Below are positions 12,012-24,381 of a stretch of DNA of 64,000 bases, piece by piece. A program made the position numbers and the translations under genes. Each line of letters starts with the position of its first letter. The stretch's first letter is position 1. The notes beneath the pieces were generated by a model. The model searched no databases and was not told the DNA's origin. It saw only the letters and a program-made list of their open reading frames with translations. Source of the stretch: Bimuria novae-zelandiae CBS 107.79 (lineage: Eukaryota; Ascomycota; Dothideomycetes; Pleosporales; Didymosphaeriaceae); contig ML976812.1 in NCBI GenBank assembly GCA_010015655.1, positions 1 to 64,000 on the forward strand, in the 5' to 3' direction.

Positions 12012-12951
12012 TTATGCGTCCTCAACGATGTTGCCCCGCTCCGAAACGTACAGACCGTCCAAGAACTTTCGGATATCCTTGTTGCGAACACGGCAAATCT
12101 GCTGGATGTCGGCGGCACTCTGGGAGACGTCCTCGAGGCTGTTTCCGGAGAGCTGGAGCTCATCCTTGACGTTCTTGGAGGCCTCGACGTGGACACCAGG
12201 CCTCATGTTGACCCTTCGGACGATCTTCTCGCCAATGAAGTTTCGGATCTCAACCTCGAAGCAGTCGGTCTCCTTGTTCTTCTCGATGTTGACGTTGATG
12301 GGGAAATGGGCGTAGACGTATCGCATCTTGTACTTGAAGCCCTTGGTGACACCGATGATCAAGTTGTTCTGCTCCAGTCAGTAACACTCCATCCCACCCG
12401 AGACATTGCGCGACGTACGATGAGAGTGCGGACGGTCCGGAGGGTAGCAACGCTCTTGCGCGAGCCGTGGTGAAGCTCGATCTTGATCACGTTCTTCTTG
12501 GGCTGCCCACAGCATCAGTACCGTCTTCCATCCGTCTGTAGCGGTCTAACATACGTGTGTGAAGGAGACAGCCAAGTGGCCCAATGACTTGCTCAATTTT
12601 CCCTGGTATCATAAGTGTATTGTCCTGGCTACTGGATATGCGACATGCTTACTCGGGGACCTTCGCGTTATGTTAGTCAAAGGGTTTTCCAAGCGAGATC
12701 ATCCTGGACACTCACCCTCAACGACGACATTTCTGGTCTTGATGGCGACCTTGACCCCCTCGGGGATATCGAGAAGTTCCTCGGAGTGGCTGTTGCGCAA
12801 TTGTCAGTCTCATTCCCAGCCGTTTAAACATTTGCGAAAGTCAGACCGAGCCCAGCGTCAGGCGCGTCCGTCGGCTAGGGCTCGCTAGGGTGGTATTGCG
12901 ATTCGTAGAGAAAGCGAGCGTAGAATTCGGGGAAGCGTACATGTACTTCAT
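12012..12951 (-). CDS. rpl9: 60S ribosomal protein uL6 (RPL9), six exons with an 8-nt microexon
   Basis: Large-subunit ribosomal protein uL6, 193 residues, close to the usual eukaryotic length. Exons: 12951-12941 (11 nt), 12789-12716, 12660-12653 (8 nt), 12602-12555, 12502-12419, 12368-12012, total 582 nt. Joined, the start reads [20 protein letters not shown], then [19 protein letters not shown], then [20 protein letters not shown]. The long last exon carries [20 protein letters not shown] and [18 protein letters not shown]. These are unmistakable uL6 blocks. All five introns are GT..AG. The short exon (GTCCCCGA) supplies the end of EGPR and is needed to keep both frame and the conserved motif. 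Five introns in a ribosomal protein gene is normal for filamentous ascomycetes. Confidence 0.96.
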
Positions 12952-14765
12952 CTTGACGGCGGCGTCGTGGGTTGGTGTTGTTGTCGCGGGAGGCTGCTGG
13001 GAATCAGAAGTTCGGCGACTGCGAGTTCGAATGTGTGGGCTTGGCGAAGGCTCGCTAAACCGCACAGCTTAGCCCTATTGGCGCTAGTACGTCCCTCTGC
13101 CGACACATCACTACGGAACATCTTGAACACCAAAGCATGCAGCCATCCATTGTCCCATGTATGATGTTTGAGTGTTACAACGCTGCACTATTTTAGGCAC
13201 AACCTGTTGCTGCGCACTGCGCAGAGGCCGCTATCAAACTCACACAACGTGCATCATCTTCTTCGAGGCCGTCGGCTGCATCAAGGGTGAAATAGAGAGG
13301 GAAGAAAGTACCTTAGCGTCTTGCATCAACCTTAGAGCCAGTACTCGAACATGAGAGTTGCGGATGGAACCTTCCAAGAGATCGAAGTGTTCGACCTCTA
13401 ATGATTTCAGGAGATATTGTATCAGATTTTCACCCTTGCAGCGCTATGATGATGAAATAGGCAGCAGTACAAATGCTCGGCCAGGACCAGCGAGGAGCTG
13501 TTGTCGAATTTGTCGAACCAGTGATATCAAGCGAGACAACTTATTCACCTGCTGCGCGATCTCTCTCAATATCGAAGTAGACTTTCATGCATAGAAGTGC
13601 CTTCCTGGCAAGAACGCTTGCAAAGGCATGGTGATTGCTTAGCGCTTACTCTAAGCAGCTTGATACCTGATTTGGAAGGGACTGCTGGTACGTGGGATTG
13701 GTAGTACCGCTGACATGAACGAGGATTCAATCAACTTCACAAACTGTGACAGGCAGATGAACAGTGAGCTACCTCTAAGCAATGCTCACACATGTTTTTG
13801 GTATTGCGACCGATGGCATGTACAACATACATCTCCAGACCAGCTGGTCAGTCATCCACTCTGTCCTACTACCCCTGTCGCTGCAACTGATCGTACACAG
13901 GCCGTAATTACTTCGCTCATCATGTATCGTCTCGTTTGTATGAAACTCCTACCAACGCCTTCGCTTGATGAAAAGATTCGTCCTGCTGTCTTCCTGCTTT
14001 TGACGCTGTTCTGTCTGTGAAAAAGCTACCATGTAATCTCTCGCCAGAATCGCAAGTTTCAACGGCGTCCTGGATCGTTAGTTAGTCGCGTTGAAGAACG
14101 CGAATGCCTGTTGGGCCAAGAGTGCCGCGCAATATGATATGTTTGTCGCCAGTGAGATTGCCGTTCCGATCCCTATTATCGTAGTAGCTGGGTAGCGCAT
14201 AGTAGCGAGACAGATAGTGTCCATAGGATCCAATGCTTTGTGCAATCATGATCGAAGCTAGGAACCGTGGACGATGTCCCGACAATCGTTGTCCTCTGCG
14301 TCGTCCCAGTGGGATATAGCTGGAGTCGGTTGCATGGATTAGATAGACCAGCCCAACCTGACTCATATAACCCAGGATACCTACACCAGTTCAGGAGGCC
14401 TACACTGCAACAGGCATGTGGATGCCTGCCACGCAGCGGTCATCACCAAGTCCATATATGTATCTGTAGCGTACTGGATATTGCAGTATCTGGCTGCACA
14501 GGCCAGTTCCCCTGGTCTACGTGTCGTGTGCGCGCGCAAGGTCTGTTCCGCCCAGATTGGATACCAGCGCAGGGGCTTCGAAGGGAGCTATGCTTCCGCG
14601 GAGCGACAAATAGTATTGGACTCCATCGTGGTGAACTTTCACAAAGCCGTCACAGGCCAGTGACCTCAGAAGTGAGTTGATATGCATTTGCGATCTTTCG
14701 AAATCGAATAGCCAACACTTGGTCGGTGAAAATTGGAAATGTTCTATTGCCGGTCACACGATCTT
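12952..14765. other. Long intergenic stretch, no supported gene
   Basis: Upstream region of RPL9 and downstream region of the first Zn2Cys6 regulator. Frames of 60-137 codons occur on both strands but show no domain, no consistent splicing and low-complexity translations. A minus-strand frame at 14082-14366 (ending DRNGNLTGDKHIILRG) is the most protein-like but stays unassigned. Composition is balanced, so it is not RIP-mutated. Confidence 0.4.
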
Positions 14766-17382
14766 TCAATACGGCGCCTGCGTATAGGGTCGGAACAGTT
14801 CGTGGCTCTGTTGGATCATTTGCTCAATCTTGCCTGTCTCGTTGGCTTCGAAGTCTTGCATGAGTTGCATCTGCTGCTCATGGTTCAAACCAAGGCCCCT
14901 GCGGATACTTGCTTGGCTCCATTGCGGGTAGAGATAGTCAGTCATCGGGTACTCTTGATGTGCTGCATAGCTCTCGTTGTAGATAGGAGATGGCGCTGGC
15001 TGTGTGCCATTGGGGAAACCATAGGTCTTTTGGGGAGCCATGGTAAAGGTCGGACTCCAGTGAGGCAGCTCGGCATATGTTGTGGGTAGTGGCGTGAATT
15101 GTGTCGTCGGTGGGTAAATAAGTGTAGGCATGTTGTCTATCGAGGGCTTCGTATGCGTGTCTATGTGAGGCTGAGGAGGTGCCTGTTGAGGTGAGGTGCG
15201 ACTTGACGTAGGCTGAACACTCGCGCCTGGTGATGACATACTCGCATGAGGAGTGTTGAAATTGAAAAAGCTCTGATTCTGGTTTTGGTTCTGGTTCAGA
15301 GGTAAATAGCCGAACGGAGGCGGTACACTTTCGGAGGGCGTTCTCACTGATGCTGTCGACGCGGAAGCCGGGCTGGTCGTGCGGGACCTGTTGATGCCGT
15401 CTATCATACTTGATGAGACAACGGAAGCACTATCAGACGGAGAACTGGCCGCTATAGGAATATCGCCGTCTTTGTCGTAGATTCTCATGCACGCGCCGAT
15501 CAGATTCTGGTAGAGACCCAAAGCAGACGCTACACCAGGCCATCGCTCGGAAGCCAGCTCGATTGACTCCAGAGCAACTCTCAAATGACCCTCGACCTCT
15601 TCTCGGCTGTGGTTGCGGCGGACTTCGGAATACGAAAGACTCCACAACATGACGTTCACCACCATAAAGATTGCCTGCGTGAAGATCCATGTAATGTCTA
15701 CACTCTGGGTTTGAATCTGCTTCTGAGTCATATATATGTTGTACTGGCAAGCGTCAAAGCATAGCACGGCAGCGCGTGCGGAAGGACGCGGTATCTGGGG
15801 TGATGGACGGTACAAGAGACAAATCATGGTATTGTATCTTCCGATGAACCTGTATCCTTGTAAGAACCAATGTCGTGGTACGGCCAAGTTATTGCTTACC
15901 AAACTTTGTTTAGGCCCGAGCCAGCGTCCATCTCCGGGCTCGTGTCTCTCCAAGCTTCAATCTTGTCTTGCATCTCAGCGAACCAAGGGTCTTGATCGTC
16001 TTTGGGTTCTGGCCGCTTTTTGAGGTAGAGTTTCCTCCGCATCTCCAATTGCAACAGTCGCATTTTGTAAAAGTGGATGGCGATCCATTTCTTCAGAGAA
16101 GGTTGAGGTGCTGGCCGAATGCCATCTTTTCTGATGAAGGAATCATCAACAAGCTCGCAAAAGTTTACATCAATGTGTTCGCGCCTGGTGGCGAAATGAG
16201 CAGGACGACCAAGGCTGTGAGAAAGACCATAGTCCATGGTCAAGATGCTCCAGAACACCCGCCTGCGCATGTCAACCTCGAGAGGATCCGCAGGCCTGCC
16301 GCCAGGACCCATGGTGATGGTCTTTTCCTCATGTAGTCCCAGCGCTTGACATAGTCTGACGCCTAGACCGACTATGTAGTAAACCGCTGTTCTCGTTGGT
16401 GTCAATAATGAGTATCCGGCGATCAAAGTAAAACATTGAAGGGTCTTGAGGTTCATAGGCTTGATCGCCTGTTCGAAGCACTTGAGTGCAGCGAGGTAGT
16501 AGCTATCCGCCAAGCCAGCCCATTTCGTCTCCATTCTCTGAAGGCTGATGGCGATGACCATGCGCAGGCAGAAGTTTTGGTAGGCATCAGTCGACCCGTT
16601 ATATACATCCTCGACGTCTTGGGTGAAGGTTGGCTCGTGGAAAATCGGATACATTGCATGGACTGCGATTGTTAGTGTGCTTTGGTGGAGCAGGAGACGG
16701 GCTATACCTTTGCAATAGAAAAGCTCCACGAGTAGATTCGTGAGCTCTCGGTTCGGAAGCTCCTCGGCGGCGACATCGCTCACCAACGGGTAGACCTTCG
16801 ATGTTGGCCGCGCATCCTCTTGGTCAAAGGTCGCCTTGATTGTCTTCGCGCGTGCATCCGGTACGATTTCGGAGATGCTCTTGGACTCTGTAAACTGCTT
16901 CGCCAGCTGCATCACCAGGCGCGTAATGGTGATGCCGCTTGAGGGTCCGAGGAACTTTGATTCATCCGTGTCCTGCACCTTCACCGCGGCCGCCCCGCGC
17001 ATGACGTCCTCGGCGTCCGGCTCGCCGTCGTCCTTCTCCAGGTCCGCCAGCTGCTTCTCGAGGTCGCACACCTTGTGCTGCAGGTGGACCACGTAGTTGC
17101 GGGGGATCTTGGTGCCCTTCGCGGGGTCGTAGTACTCGCAGTGGGAATTGGTCCGCTCGCAAGGGCCGCAGCGGGGCAGCCCAGGATCGCATCGCGTCTT
17201 GCGCTGTGCCTGTCTCAGTACATGTCCAGGTTGCGCCTTCCCTCTGCGCGGGTGGCTCTTACCGTGCGGCACCGGCAGCAGGCCGTGAGCGTGTGGGCAA
17301 TGCGGTGGGGGGCGCCGGTGGCCCCTTCCTCTTTTGACTGCAGCACGCCGTTCTGCTGTGCTGCGTTTGCGTCCATGATCAT
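14766..17382 (-). CDS. Zn2Cys6 transcription factor with fungal-specific middle domain
   Basis: Gal4-type nuclear regulator, 820 residues. Exons: 17382-17263, 17203-16708, 16662-15900, 15849-14766, total 2463 nt. The first intron lies inside the zinc cluster. Splicing after GGCACAG gives the exact C35-X2-C38-X6-C45-X6-C52-X2-C55-X6-C62 spacing, ending NSHCEYYDPAKG. The next AG upstream would add two residues and break the pattern. A coiled-coil linker follows (VVHLQHKVCDLEKQLADLEK). The fungal transcription-factor domain includes VHAMYPIFHEPTF, GLGVRLCQALGLHEE and RRRVFWSILTMDYGLSHSLGRPA, and continues over the third junction (KVW-FIGRYNTM). The C-terminal part is Ser/Pro/Gln-rich, a likely activation region. 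The second intron (45 nt) is in frame without stops. Target genes are unknown. It is divergent from the regulator starting at 18405. Confidence 0.92.
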
Positions 17383-18191
17383 GCGAGGAGACGTCTCGAG
17401 CGCGCCCTGGAAGAAGTCCGGCGTGGGGGAACGTCAGCGGATATAGCAACTGCGCGCACGTCCATCCCAGGGCAAGTCGAATCGACGGCAGCAGGCGAGG
17501 TGCGGGGCGTGTCACTGTGAGAAGGTGGGACCTCGTTGCTTGAGGCACAGTCAAGGACAGGCTGATGCAGGGAGAGGAGAAGGGTGTACATGAACCACGG
17601 GTGCATGTACCTAGGTCATGACAGGCGTGCCGGCGCGCGTCAAATAATTATCGGCCCTGCGATGGGCATCGCCCTCCAACTAAGCGGCGCGAATGAATGC
17701 GCTGCCCATGTGCACGACAATGGATACGCTTGGCCGAGTTGGCGAGCCGCGGCTGCTACCTGCTAGAGTTGGGCGGCTGTGGGAGCGGCTCCCAATAGGC
17801 TGCCATACGCTCCGTCGACCTCACCCTCACCGCTGCCATCACCCCTACCACGCTGAGAACGAAGCTGTTCCGCGCTGCATCGTGCGGGGCATCCGTCAGA
17901 GCGCTTCCTCCCGCAGCCGGTGAGGCCGCTCCCGTCGTCATTTCAGACCAAACCTAGTGCGCATTGTGCCTTTGCTGCGCCTCGCGCAGACCCTGTCCCC
18001 TCAACACCAACGTCGGCGCCACGATAGAGCGACGCACGAGCTGACCGGCCCTGTCGCCCTGTGCTGCAAACCCTCCCATGGTCCACTGCGAGCTGACCCT
18101 GTCGCACTAGGCCCATATCGTATCGTCCACCGACTGGGTAAGTCCATATTGTAGCTCTGTTACCAGCTGGTCCTCAGCCCTATCCACGCCG

Positions 18192-18254
<63 letters not shown>

Positions 18255-18404
18255 GTGTTCTCCAGCTTTCTTTATCCTGTGCTCCAGTCCCCCCATTTCT
18301 TACACCTTCATGTTTGGTCCGACCAGACTTTGCCCATTTGATTCAACAGCGTCCTATCAATGTCCTAATCGGGTTCCTGGGTTGAACTGCGAGTTAATTT
18401 CGCC
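17383..18404. promoter_or_regulatory. Shared divergent promoter region of two Zn2Cys6 regulators
   Basis: About 1 kb separates the two start codons. It holds the upstream regions of both regulators, including a 61-nt C tract. Frames here are short or lie upstream of the chosen ATGs. No individual binding site can be named with confidence. Confidence 0.5.
18192..18252. repeat. Poly-C homopolymer, 61 nt
   Basis: An unbroken run of 61 C, preceded by GCCG and followed by TCGTGTTC, about 150 nt upstream of the ATG of the plus-strand regulator. The length is at the limit of what sequencing reports reliably. It may mark a collapsed or slipped read. Confidence 0.95.
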
Positions 18405-20789
18405 ATGATCCCAGACCTCGACATCTACCCCCTGGTCGGGAACGACCTCATGGTCCTGGAAACGCCACTGCTCCGTGTGAGCAGGCCCGTCGCTGCTTGC
18501 CAAAGATGCAGAGCTGCCAAGATCAAATGTGACGGGAAACTGCCTGCTTGCACGGCATGCGAGAAGTCGAACCGCTCCTCCGAATGTTCGAGCACTAACG
18601 ACCAGTTTGCGCGTGGTAAGGAAAGGAGCTATGTCGCAACCCTCGAAGCCAAAGTGGAACGGCTGGAGAAGAAGATAGCCGAGGCGAAGAGAGCGCGAAG
18701 GAAGTCGTCCGTCATGATGCTCGACACAGATGTGGCAAGCCCTCGTCGATCCTCAGTAGAAACCGTCAAGGCGGGAAGCTCGAGTAATCGTGCTGCACAA
18801 CGAAAAGAAGCGTCTAGCATAGACGAGCTAGTTTCGGATTTCGGTCTGCTGTGAGTATCCTGTCTCGGGACCCGTGATCTCGTATTGACCTTCGCCAGGG
18901 CCGTAAATGCTACAGCGAGAGATTTCTATGGTTTTACAACCGAGATGTCGTATGCTCGCTTGATCCTGTCCGCGAGCTCCAAAGAAGCTATGCCCGCCGG
19001 TCTTACTAAGAAGCTCCCACCGCGATATGCGGCGACACCGTTGATTCAGCAGTATGTGAACAATATATTCACGCTGCTGCCCATATTCGAGGAAGCAACT
19101 TTGTATGCATGTGTAGATGCAGTGTATCATTTGGAAGGCGTAGCCAAACCCTTTGACATTTGGGTGGTGCGAATGGTACTTGCGATTGCCTGCTTGTCCC
19201 AGTCGGAGCAGCGCGGTGACACGCTGTACTCAGACGCAGTAGGTCATGTGAACGCTGCCCTGGACCAGGCAGAAAAGGTTCTTCACCCAGGATTTATTAG
19301 CAGTATACAGGCATTGGTGTTACTAGTCATCTACGCTACCATGGACCCGCACCACTTCGATAGCTGGACCCTGATCGGGGCGGCATCCAGAGCCATGGTT
19401 GACCTGGGCATCCACCAGGACCCGTCCAAGAGCACCTCGATCGCGCGGTCCAAGCTGGAAGTCCGGCGGCGAGTGTACTGGTGCGTCTACTCGCTGGACA
19501 GGTATGTTGATCGCAGTCGTTCGTGGGCTGTTGCTGATGCTGCCAGGTCGACTTCGCTAGTGCAGACTCGCGCCTTCTCCTTCTCAGACGACTCCGCTCA
19601 CGTGCACCTTCCGTTTCACACTTCGTCTACGTCACCCAAGCATTCGTCTCCCCAGAGCCATGTTTTCCTGCAAACCTTTGACTCGGCGCTCGATCTGTTC
19701 AAGATCCGCCAGATACAGTCCGAATGGTACATGGACCTCTTTCAGTCTGGTCGCGAGCCATGGCTTGACCCGTATCCGTATATTTGGAACATGTACAATC
19801 GTATGACGGAATGGTTTCAGTCGATGAGCCAGAGCACGCTTCCGGCACTCAAATCCTGCTTCGAGCTCGAGCTCCTCTACAGCTATGTTTACATCCTATC
19901 ACCCAGTTCCCGTGTGCCCCATATCCAAGGTTATGCCCAGCGATTAATCTTCGAACACTGCATTGCCTACGCTTCCAGTCTGCTGGCCAATCTGAACAAG
20001 ACCTCGCCCACGACCAAGCCGCCAGTCACCTTCTATGATGCTATGCGGGCGTACATGACAGGCCGCCAATTTGTTGACGTTCTGTCACGGAACATGGACA
20101 CCATTCTGGATCCGATACCGCCGACTCCACCGGCTTCAGCGAGTCCCTCCAATGTGTCCGAAGATCCTCTGGCACCACCGGCCCCAGTGTCGGTGCCACC
20201 ATTTCCAGCACCGTGGTCTCCAGACGGCCAGAACATGCCCCAGGAGCCGGTCACACGTGCTATCAACACAATCAACGACTTTACGGATATCCTTTCTCGC
20301 TTTGGCCTAAGGTTTGGCTTCACTCACTGGCGGGAACGCTTCCAGCGTGAATCCCAGGCGCTTTTGACGCAGCTTTACAATCGTGCAGCTGTCTCCCCGC
20401 ACAGATCTCCTGCATCACAAGCCATGCCTGCACAATACTTCAACCAGCCATGGACGAGCATGCAGGGGTCTTCGCCGCAGCAACAGCTGCACCACGGCTT
20501 ACCGACAACACCACCTACGATCTATCCTCCGCAGCCCGGTCCTTTCTCAACGAGCCCCTACAATTCACAGACTAGCCCATATGCATCGCACTCGCCAAAT
20601 CAGATACCTGATTGGAAAACTCCATCGCCTCGGCCGATGCCAGATATGCCACAACCCAGTGGAGGAAGATCGAGACAAGCTCTTGTATATGGGCCAGGGA
20701 TGCCCGTGCAACAACAATTACATTCACCTGGTGCAGATACGAGTGGCCCCGTCCAAGATCCGAACGATAATCAGTTCAACTGGCGATGA
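18405..20789 (+). CDS. Zn2Cys6 transcription factor with Gln/Pro-rich C-terminus
   Basis: Nuclear regulator, 763 residues. Exons: 18405-18850, 18899-19501, 19547-20789, total 2292 nt. Introns are GTGAGT..CCAG and GTATGT..CCAG (45 nt, in frame, no stop). The zinc cluster is C32-X2-C35-X6-C42-X6-C49-X2-C52-X8-C61 (ACQRCRAAKIKCDG). A coiled coil follows (YVATLEAKVERLEKKIAEAK, about residues 75-95). The middle domain shows LGIHQDPSKSTS, RRRVYWCVYSLDR and SLVQTRAFSFSDD, the Cys6 family block for this region. The last 200 residues are rich in Pro, Gln and Ser, a probable activation domain. The last cluster spacing (X8) is longer than the common X6 but is seen in the class. Function unknown; divergent from the regulator ending at 17382. 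Confidence 0.92.
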
Positions 20790-21835
20790 TCAGAACCAAT
20801 GTTATTTGATGCTATATCAATGGACGCGACGTCATCTGTAATGTTTTGTGGGGTCACTTGGATTAGCGCGGCGTTACGGCAGGTGCAGCGGCATTCGCTT
20901 GTTGAAATATCTCTATCTATTACGAGCTGCTACGTTGTGAGAAAGCATCCTCTTCGTCTACCAATTCATTCCGCCCCCAATCATCTCGCGCGAAAGGTGT
21001 GAAGCACTATCAACTGAGATCTGTTTTTGTACTAATGAATTCAATCCTAGAAATTTTTCTAGCTGTTCTCATCCGTAGAATCAAGTTCTATCGCGCACTG
21101 ACGACTAACGGAACTTTCAAGGTTAGGTCAGGCTTACTTCGGCTTGGCTCACAGCTGGCGAGGAGCTAGATGTAGGAGATGAGGTTAATGTCGTAACAAT
21201 ACGCCTTAATGTCCGCTACGCCAAGTGCAAGTACACCCTGAATTTCAATTATCTTCGCCCCCAATCTTAGCCCGCACTATCGACGGAGTTACACTAGTGT
21301 AGGATCCCATCATCGCTCTAGAAGCGGGCCACATCTCCCCGAATTCTCTCCGCAGCAGTGGGAATTAATGCGTCGGTCAACAAAGTATGCCGCTTGTAGA
21401 ATTGTTTCCAGTGGAAGAATCATGCATGTGGAGTTTGTTTAAAACGCTTTTGGTGGGAGCAACGCGGGGTTCTTCTCGGAACTCTTCTATCCACCACACA
21501 TACGATCCGGCCATGTGATAATGGTAGACAACGCCTCTCTATCAGTGCACTTTATTGATGCAAATCTGTTTTCTAACTCGCTACTTTGTAGTCAAACCTA
21601 CGCGTACGTAGACTACGCTGCCGAACGGAGTGAGACGGTGAGGCCCCAGTAAATTCAGCCGTACTGCACTAAGGAATGGTACGCTAATCCGAAAAGGACA
21701 ACCTTTTTGCGAGGCAGGTAAATTCCAGCCTCATCGTCATTTCCAGACCGTCATACTCTCTGCATTAATATTCTGCTACACAGGAATCCAATTTCAGTTC
21801 ACATCTACTACGTTTTTCTGTGCGCCACAAATACC
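20790..21835. other. Intergenic, no gene seen
   Basis: Downstream region of one regulator and upstream region of the next, same strand. Only short frames, no repeat longer than a few bases. A small palindrome-like TACGCGTACGTA lies near 21600 and is unassigned. Confidence 0.5.
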
Positions 21836-23722
21836 ATGGTGAATCTCGGCCGGTCATGGGGCTGTTCGATGTGCAAAAAACGGAGGATCAAATGTGATGA
21901 GCAAGAGCCTGGGTGCAAAAGATGTACCAAAAGCGGCCTAACATGCCCGGGATACGATTCAGAAAAGGTATTGAAGATTAGATTCAAGGACGAGACGGCA
22001 TTGGTGACCCATCGAGCGGGCTTCGGACCGCCTCGCGTGAATTCGCCGGTACCAGCGGCTCGCTTCCAGGGCGTGCAGGAAGATTTTGAGACGAAAGCTT
22101 TCAACTTCTTCATATTGAACTTTGCGACTGCAGGGAGAGATAAAGTTTCAAGTCGGGGACTGTGGGAAGCCGTGGCTCCCACGATCCAGGACTGCTCGGC
22201 AAGTTCTCCGGTGGCGGACGCAGCCACTGCAGTGGGAGTGATCCTATTCAACATCTGGCACCTGCACAGGGATGGACCGAATGCTCTGAATCCCGCGTTC
22301 AATCGTGCCGTACGAGGGCTTCGCCAGCGACTTGGGTCTGGCGACCCTATAAACGGGCCGGAAATCTTGATCACAATACTTCTCTTACAGTTCCACGAAA
22401 ACCTATCCGCTGTATTTGGTCTGCGTCCAGCATCGCGTATGCACTACAATGGGGCTCTTGCCTTGATTCGGAGCCTACCAATAGAGAGTTTTTCCACCGT
22501 CGCCTCCAGAGGACTGCTGCTCAACGTCCTCAATATCGAAGTCTCTCTAGCGATTCGGGAATGCCAACCTGTAAGTAACATTGAGCTACAATGCAAGAAA
22601 ATATCAGATGCCCGGAAAGATCAGAAGACGAGTCGTGCCCTGTATTGTTTTGAGACACAATCGTTTGCCGAACTCCTCAATGTGGATTACACTAACTTCC
22701 ATCTCCAGGTCGATCCTGAACTAATACCATGGTTCGCCTCCCTGCCTTACACATTGCCAACCAACCCTGCGATGGAATTGAGCTGGATCGGCATCTCAGT
22801 CGCGAACATTCAACATCGCTTTGAAAGGCTCTTACAAGATCACCCGCACTGCACGACTAGGCAGTGCTCACATAGTAGTGAGATTGCTGCGCTCTACGAT
22901 AACATCCTCGACTATCAGACAGCGTCTGCCAAATGGCTCAACAACGTTCCAGAACACTGGCCACCGACGAAGTGGAAACCGTCAGCCGTATCGCCAGACC
23001 CGCCCATCCTTATGTATCAAGGCACATGCGAAGTGTATCCCTCCGTTCAGGTCGCATCTGTATTCAACACCTATCGAGGCTATCAGCTCATCATAAACAA
23101 GATACTGAGCATAGTGCAAACACACAGCTGGCTGGAGCCCCACATCGGTCCTCAAGATCCTCGCGCAACGATTCAGTCCGTGGTCGATCACATGTGCTAC
23201 TCAATCCCTTTCTACCTTGGCAACCGCGTCGGTGTTCAATATATCACGGATCTCACCACCCCAAATGCGAAAGACATTTACCCTGCATATCATAACATGA
23301 AGGATCTACCGATTGCGAAGGAACACGTTCTCCGAGAGGAATTGCATCGGAAACACGTCATAGCGTACGGCGCATGGCACTCAATGTACCCTTTGTCCAT
23401 GCTCATTACACTCTTCGGCAAACACTCGGGCTATGACTGCGATTGCATAACGCGGATGATTCGTCCTGGGCAACTCGCTTGGATCGAATCGCAACTCTTC
23501 CGCATGATGAAGATATACGCTCTAGATCGCGGCGTAGGAGGCACGCCAGAAACTCCGGAGGAATGCGCGCAAGCAGTGCGCCGCGCTTTGAGGTCCGTAT
23601 ACCAAGAATGTTTCAATGAGTCGTTGGGCTTTCCGGACGACGAAGGAAGTCTGAACATCCCTATCCGCGGGTTGGGCAGTTATCTGAAGCTACCGGAGTC
23701 AGTCTGGAACCAGAGCGCCTAG
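21836..23722 (+). CDS. Zn2Cys6 transcription factor, single open frame
   Basis: A 628-codon uninterrupted frame. The zinc cluster is at the extreme N-terminus: C10-X2-C13-X6-C20-X6-C27-X2-C30-X6-C37 ([11 protein letters not shown], ending LTCPGYD), with no coiled coil directly after it. The rest looks like the DUF3468/Fungal_trans_2-type regulators ([44 protein letters not shown]). The CxxC cluster followed by PGY is typical of that class. A possible intron from GTAAGT at 22571 to CTCCAG near 22709 would shift the frame, so I keep the frame unspliced. The protein may include a variable insert there. The ATG is directly upstream of the cluster. No target can be inferred. Confidence 0.88.
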   Translation: MVNLGRSWGCSMCKKRRIKCDEQEPGCKRCTKSGLTCPGYDSEKVLKIRFKDETALVTHRAGFGPPRVNSPVPAARFQGVQEDFETKAFNFFILNFATAGRDKVSSRGLWEAVAPTIQDCSASSPVADAATAVGVILFNIWHLHRDGPNALNPAFNRAVRGLRQRLGSGDPINGPEILITILLLQFHENLSAVFGLRPASRMHYNGALALIRSLPIESFSTVASRGLLLNVLNIEVSLAIRECQPVSNIELQCKKISDARKDQKTSRALYCFETQSFAELLNVDYTNFHLQVDPELIPWFASLPYTLPTNPAMELSWIGISVANIQHRFERLLQDHPHCTTRQCSHSSEIAALYDNILDYQTASAKWLNNVPEHWPPTKWKPSAVSPDPPILMYQGTCEVYPSVQVASVFNTYRGYQLIINKILSIVQTHSWLEPHIGPQDPRATIQSVVDHMCYSIPFYLGNRVGVQYITDLTTPNAKDIYPAYHNMKDLPIAKEHVLREELHRKHVIAYGAWHSMYPLSMLITLFGKHSGYDCDCITRMIRPGQLAWIESQLFRMMKIYALDRGVGGTPETPEECAQAVRRALRSVYQECFNESLGFPDDEGSLNIPIRGLGSYLKLPESVWNQSA

Positions 23723-24280
23723 ACCCAAGAGTTGATGAACAGAGCTGACTCGGGGTCAGATTGATGGTTGGGTCGTAGTCGGAGACTGGACTGACGGTGG
23801 CCAGGTTGATGCCTGGGACTTAAGCGGAGATTGGACTGACCGTGAGTTGCAGGTACACTACTGCAGTTCTTCCTGCCCCGAACTGCGGACGCTTATCACA
23901 CCCTCTGCGGCTGACGATGGGGCTTTTAGGTGTCCGTGCTTTTGGCTCCTGCCAGGCAGAGAGTTCTTTCGAGTACAATGCTAATAAATTGTGACACAGG
24001 TCCGAGCCAAATGAACAGATTTATGGGATGGTCATGGGCATGATGGAGAATAGCCAGCCAAGATATCCTATGGTCTAACTTGGTGCAGCCTATCGGAGTT
24101 CGAAGGTCACACTGTAGGACAGACCTAGGAAGATTTGACCTCATTTAATGAATGCAATTTTATGATATACCCTCAAACTTGTTTCAATGGCCAGCTTAGC
24201 ATTGCCTGAACACACCCGAGGTGTTGTCGCCCCGCTGCGATGAGTTTTCGGGTGTTGGCAGTTTACCTGCTTTCAAGCTG
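23723..24280. other. Intergenic 3' region, no gene seen
   Basis: GC-balanced DNA downstream of the regulator. It contains imperfect repeats of a GGACTGAC-like word near 23785-23840. No coding evidence. Confidence 0.4.
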
Positions 24281-24381
24281 GGTCGACACTGCTTTTAGGC
24301 TTAGTCAATACTGCTATAGCTCGGTCGATGCTGCTTTTAGGCTCGGTCGATACTGCTCCTTTGGTTCTGCAGTATCGACCG
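24281..24381. repeat. Tandem GGTCGATACTGCT-type repeats ending in a perfect 13-bp hairpin
   Basis: Four degenerate copies of a roughly 22-bp unit (GGTCGA-ACTGCTTTTAGGCT) lie head to tail. The last copy pairs with an inverted copy: CGGTCGATACTGC at 24344-24356 and its exact complement at 24369-24381, loop 12 nt. It lies about 120 bp outside the hAT-like element, so it is not part of that element's ends. Origin unknown (MITE end, or protein-binding array). Confidence 0.7.

Noticed and set aside
11880..12473. 197-codon plus-strand frame over RPL9
   Set aside because: It is the complement of clear uL6 exons; its Leu/Val/Asp-rich look comes from reading the opposite strand.
16836..17446. Long plus-strand frames opposite the first Zn2Cys6 gene
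   Set aside because: They are antisense shadows of a well-supported spliced gene and have no domain.
22571..22709. Possible intron GTAAGT..CTCCAG in the third Zn2Cys6 gene
   Set aside because: Its removal would shift the frame, whereas the unspliced frame stays open for 628 codons.
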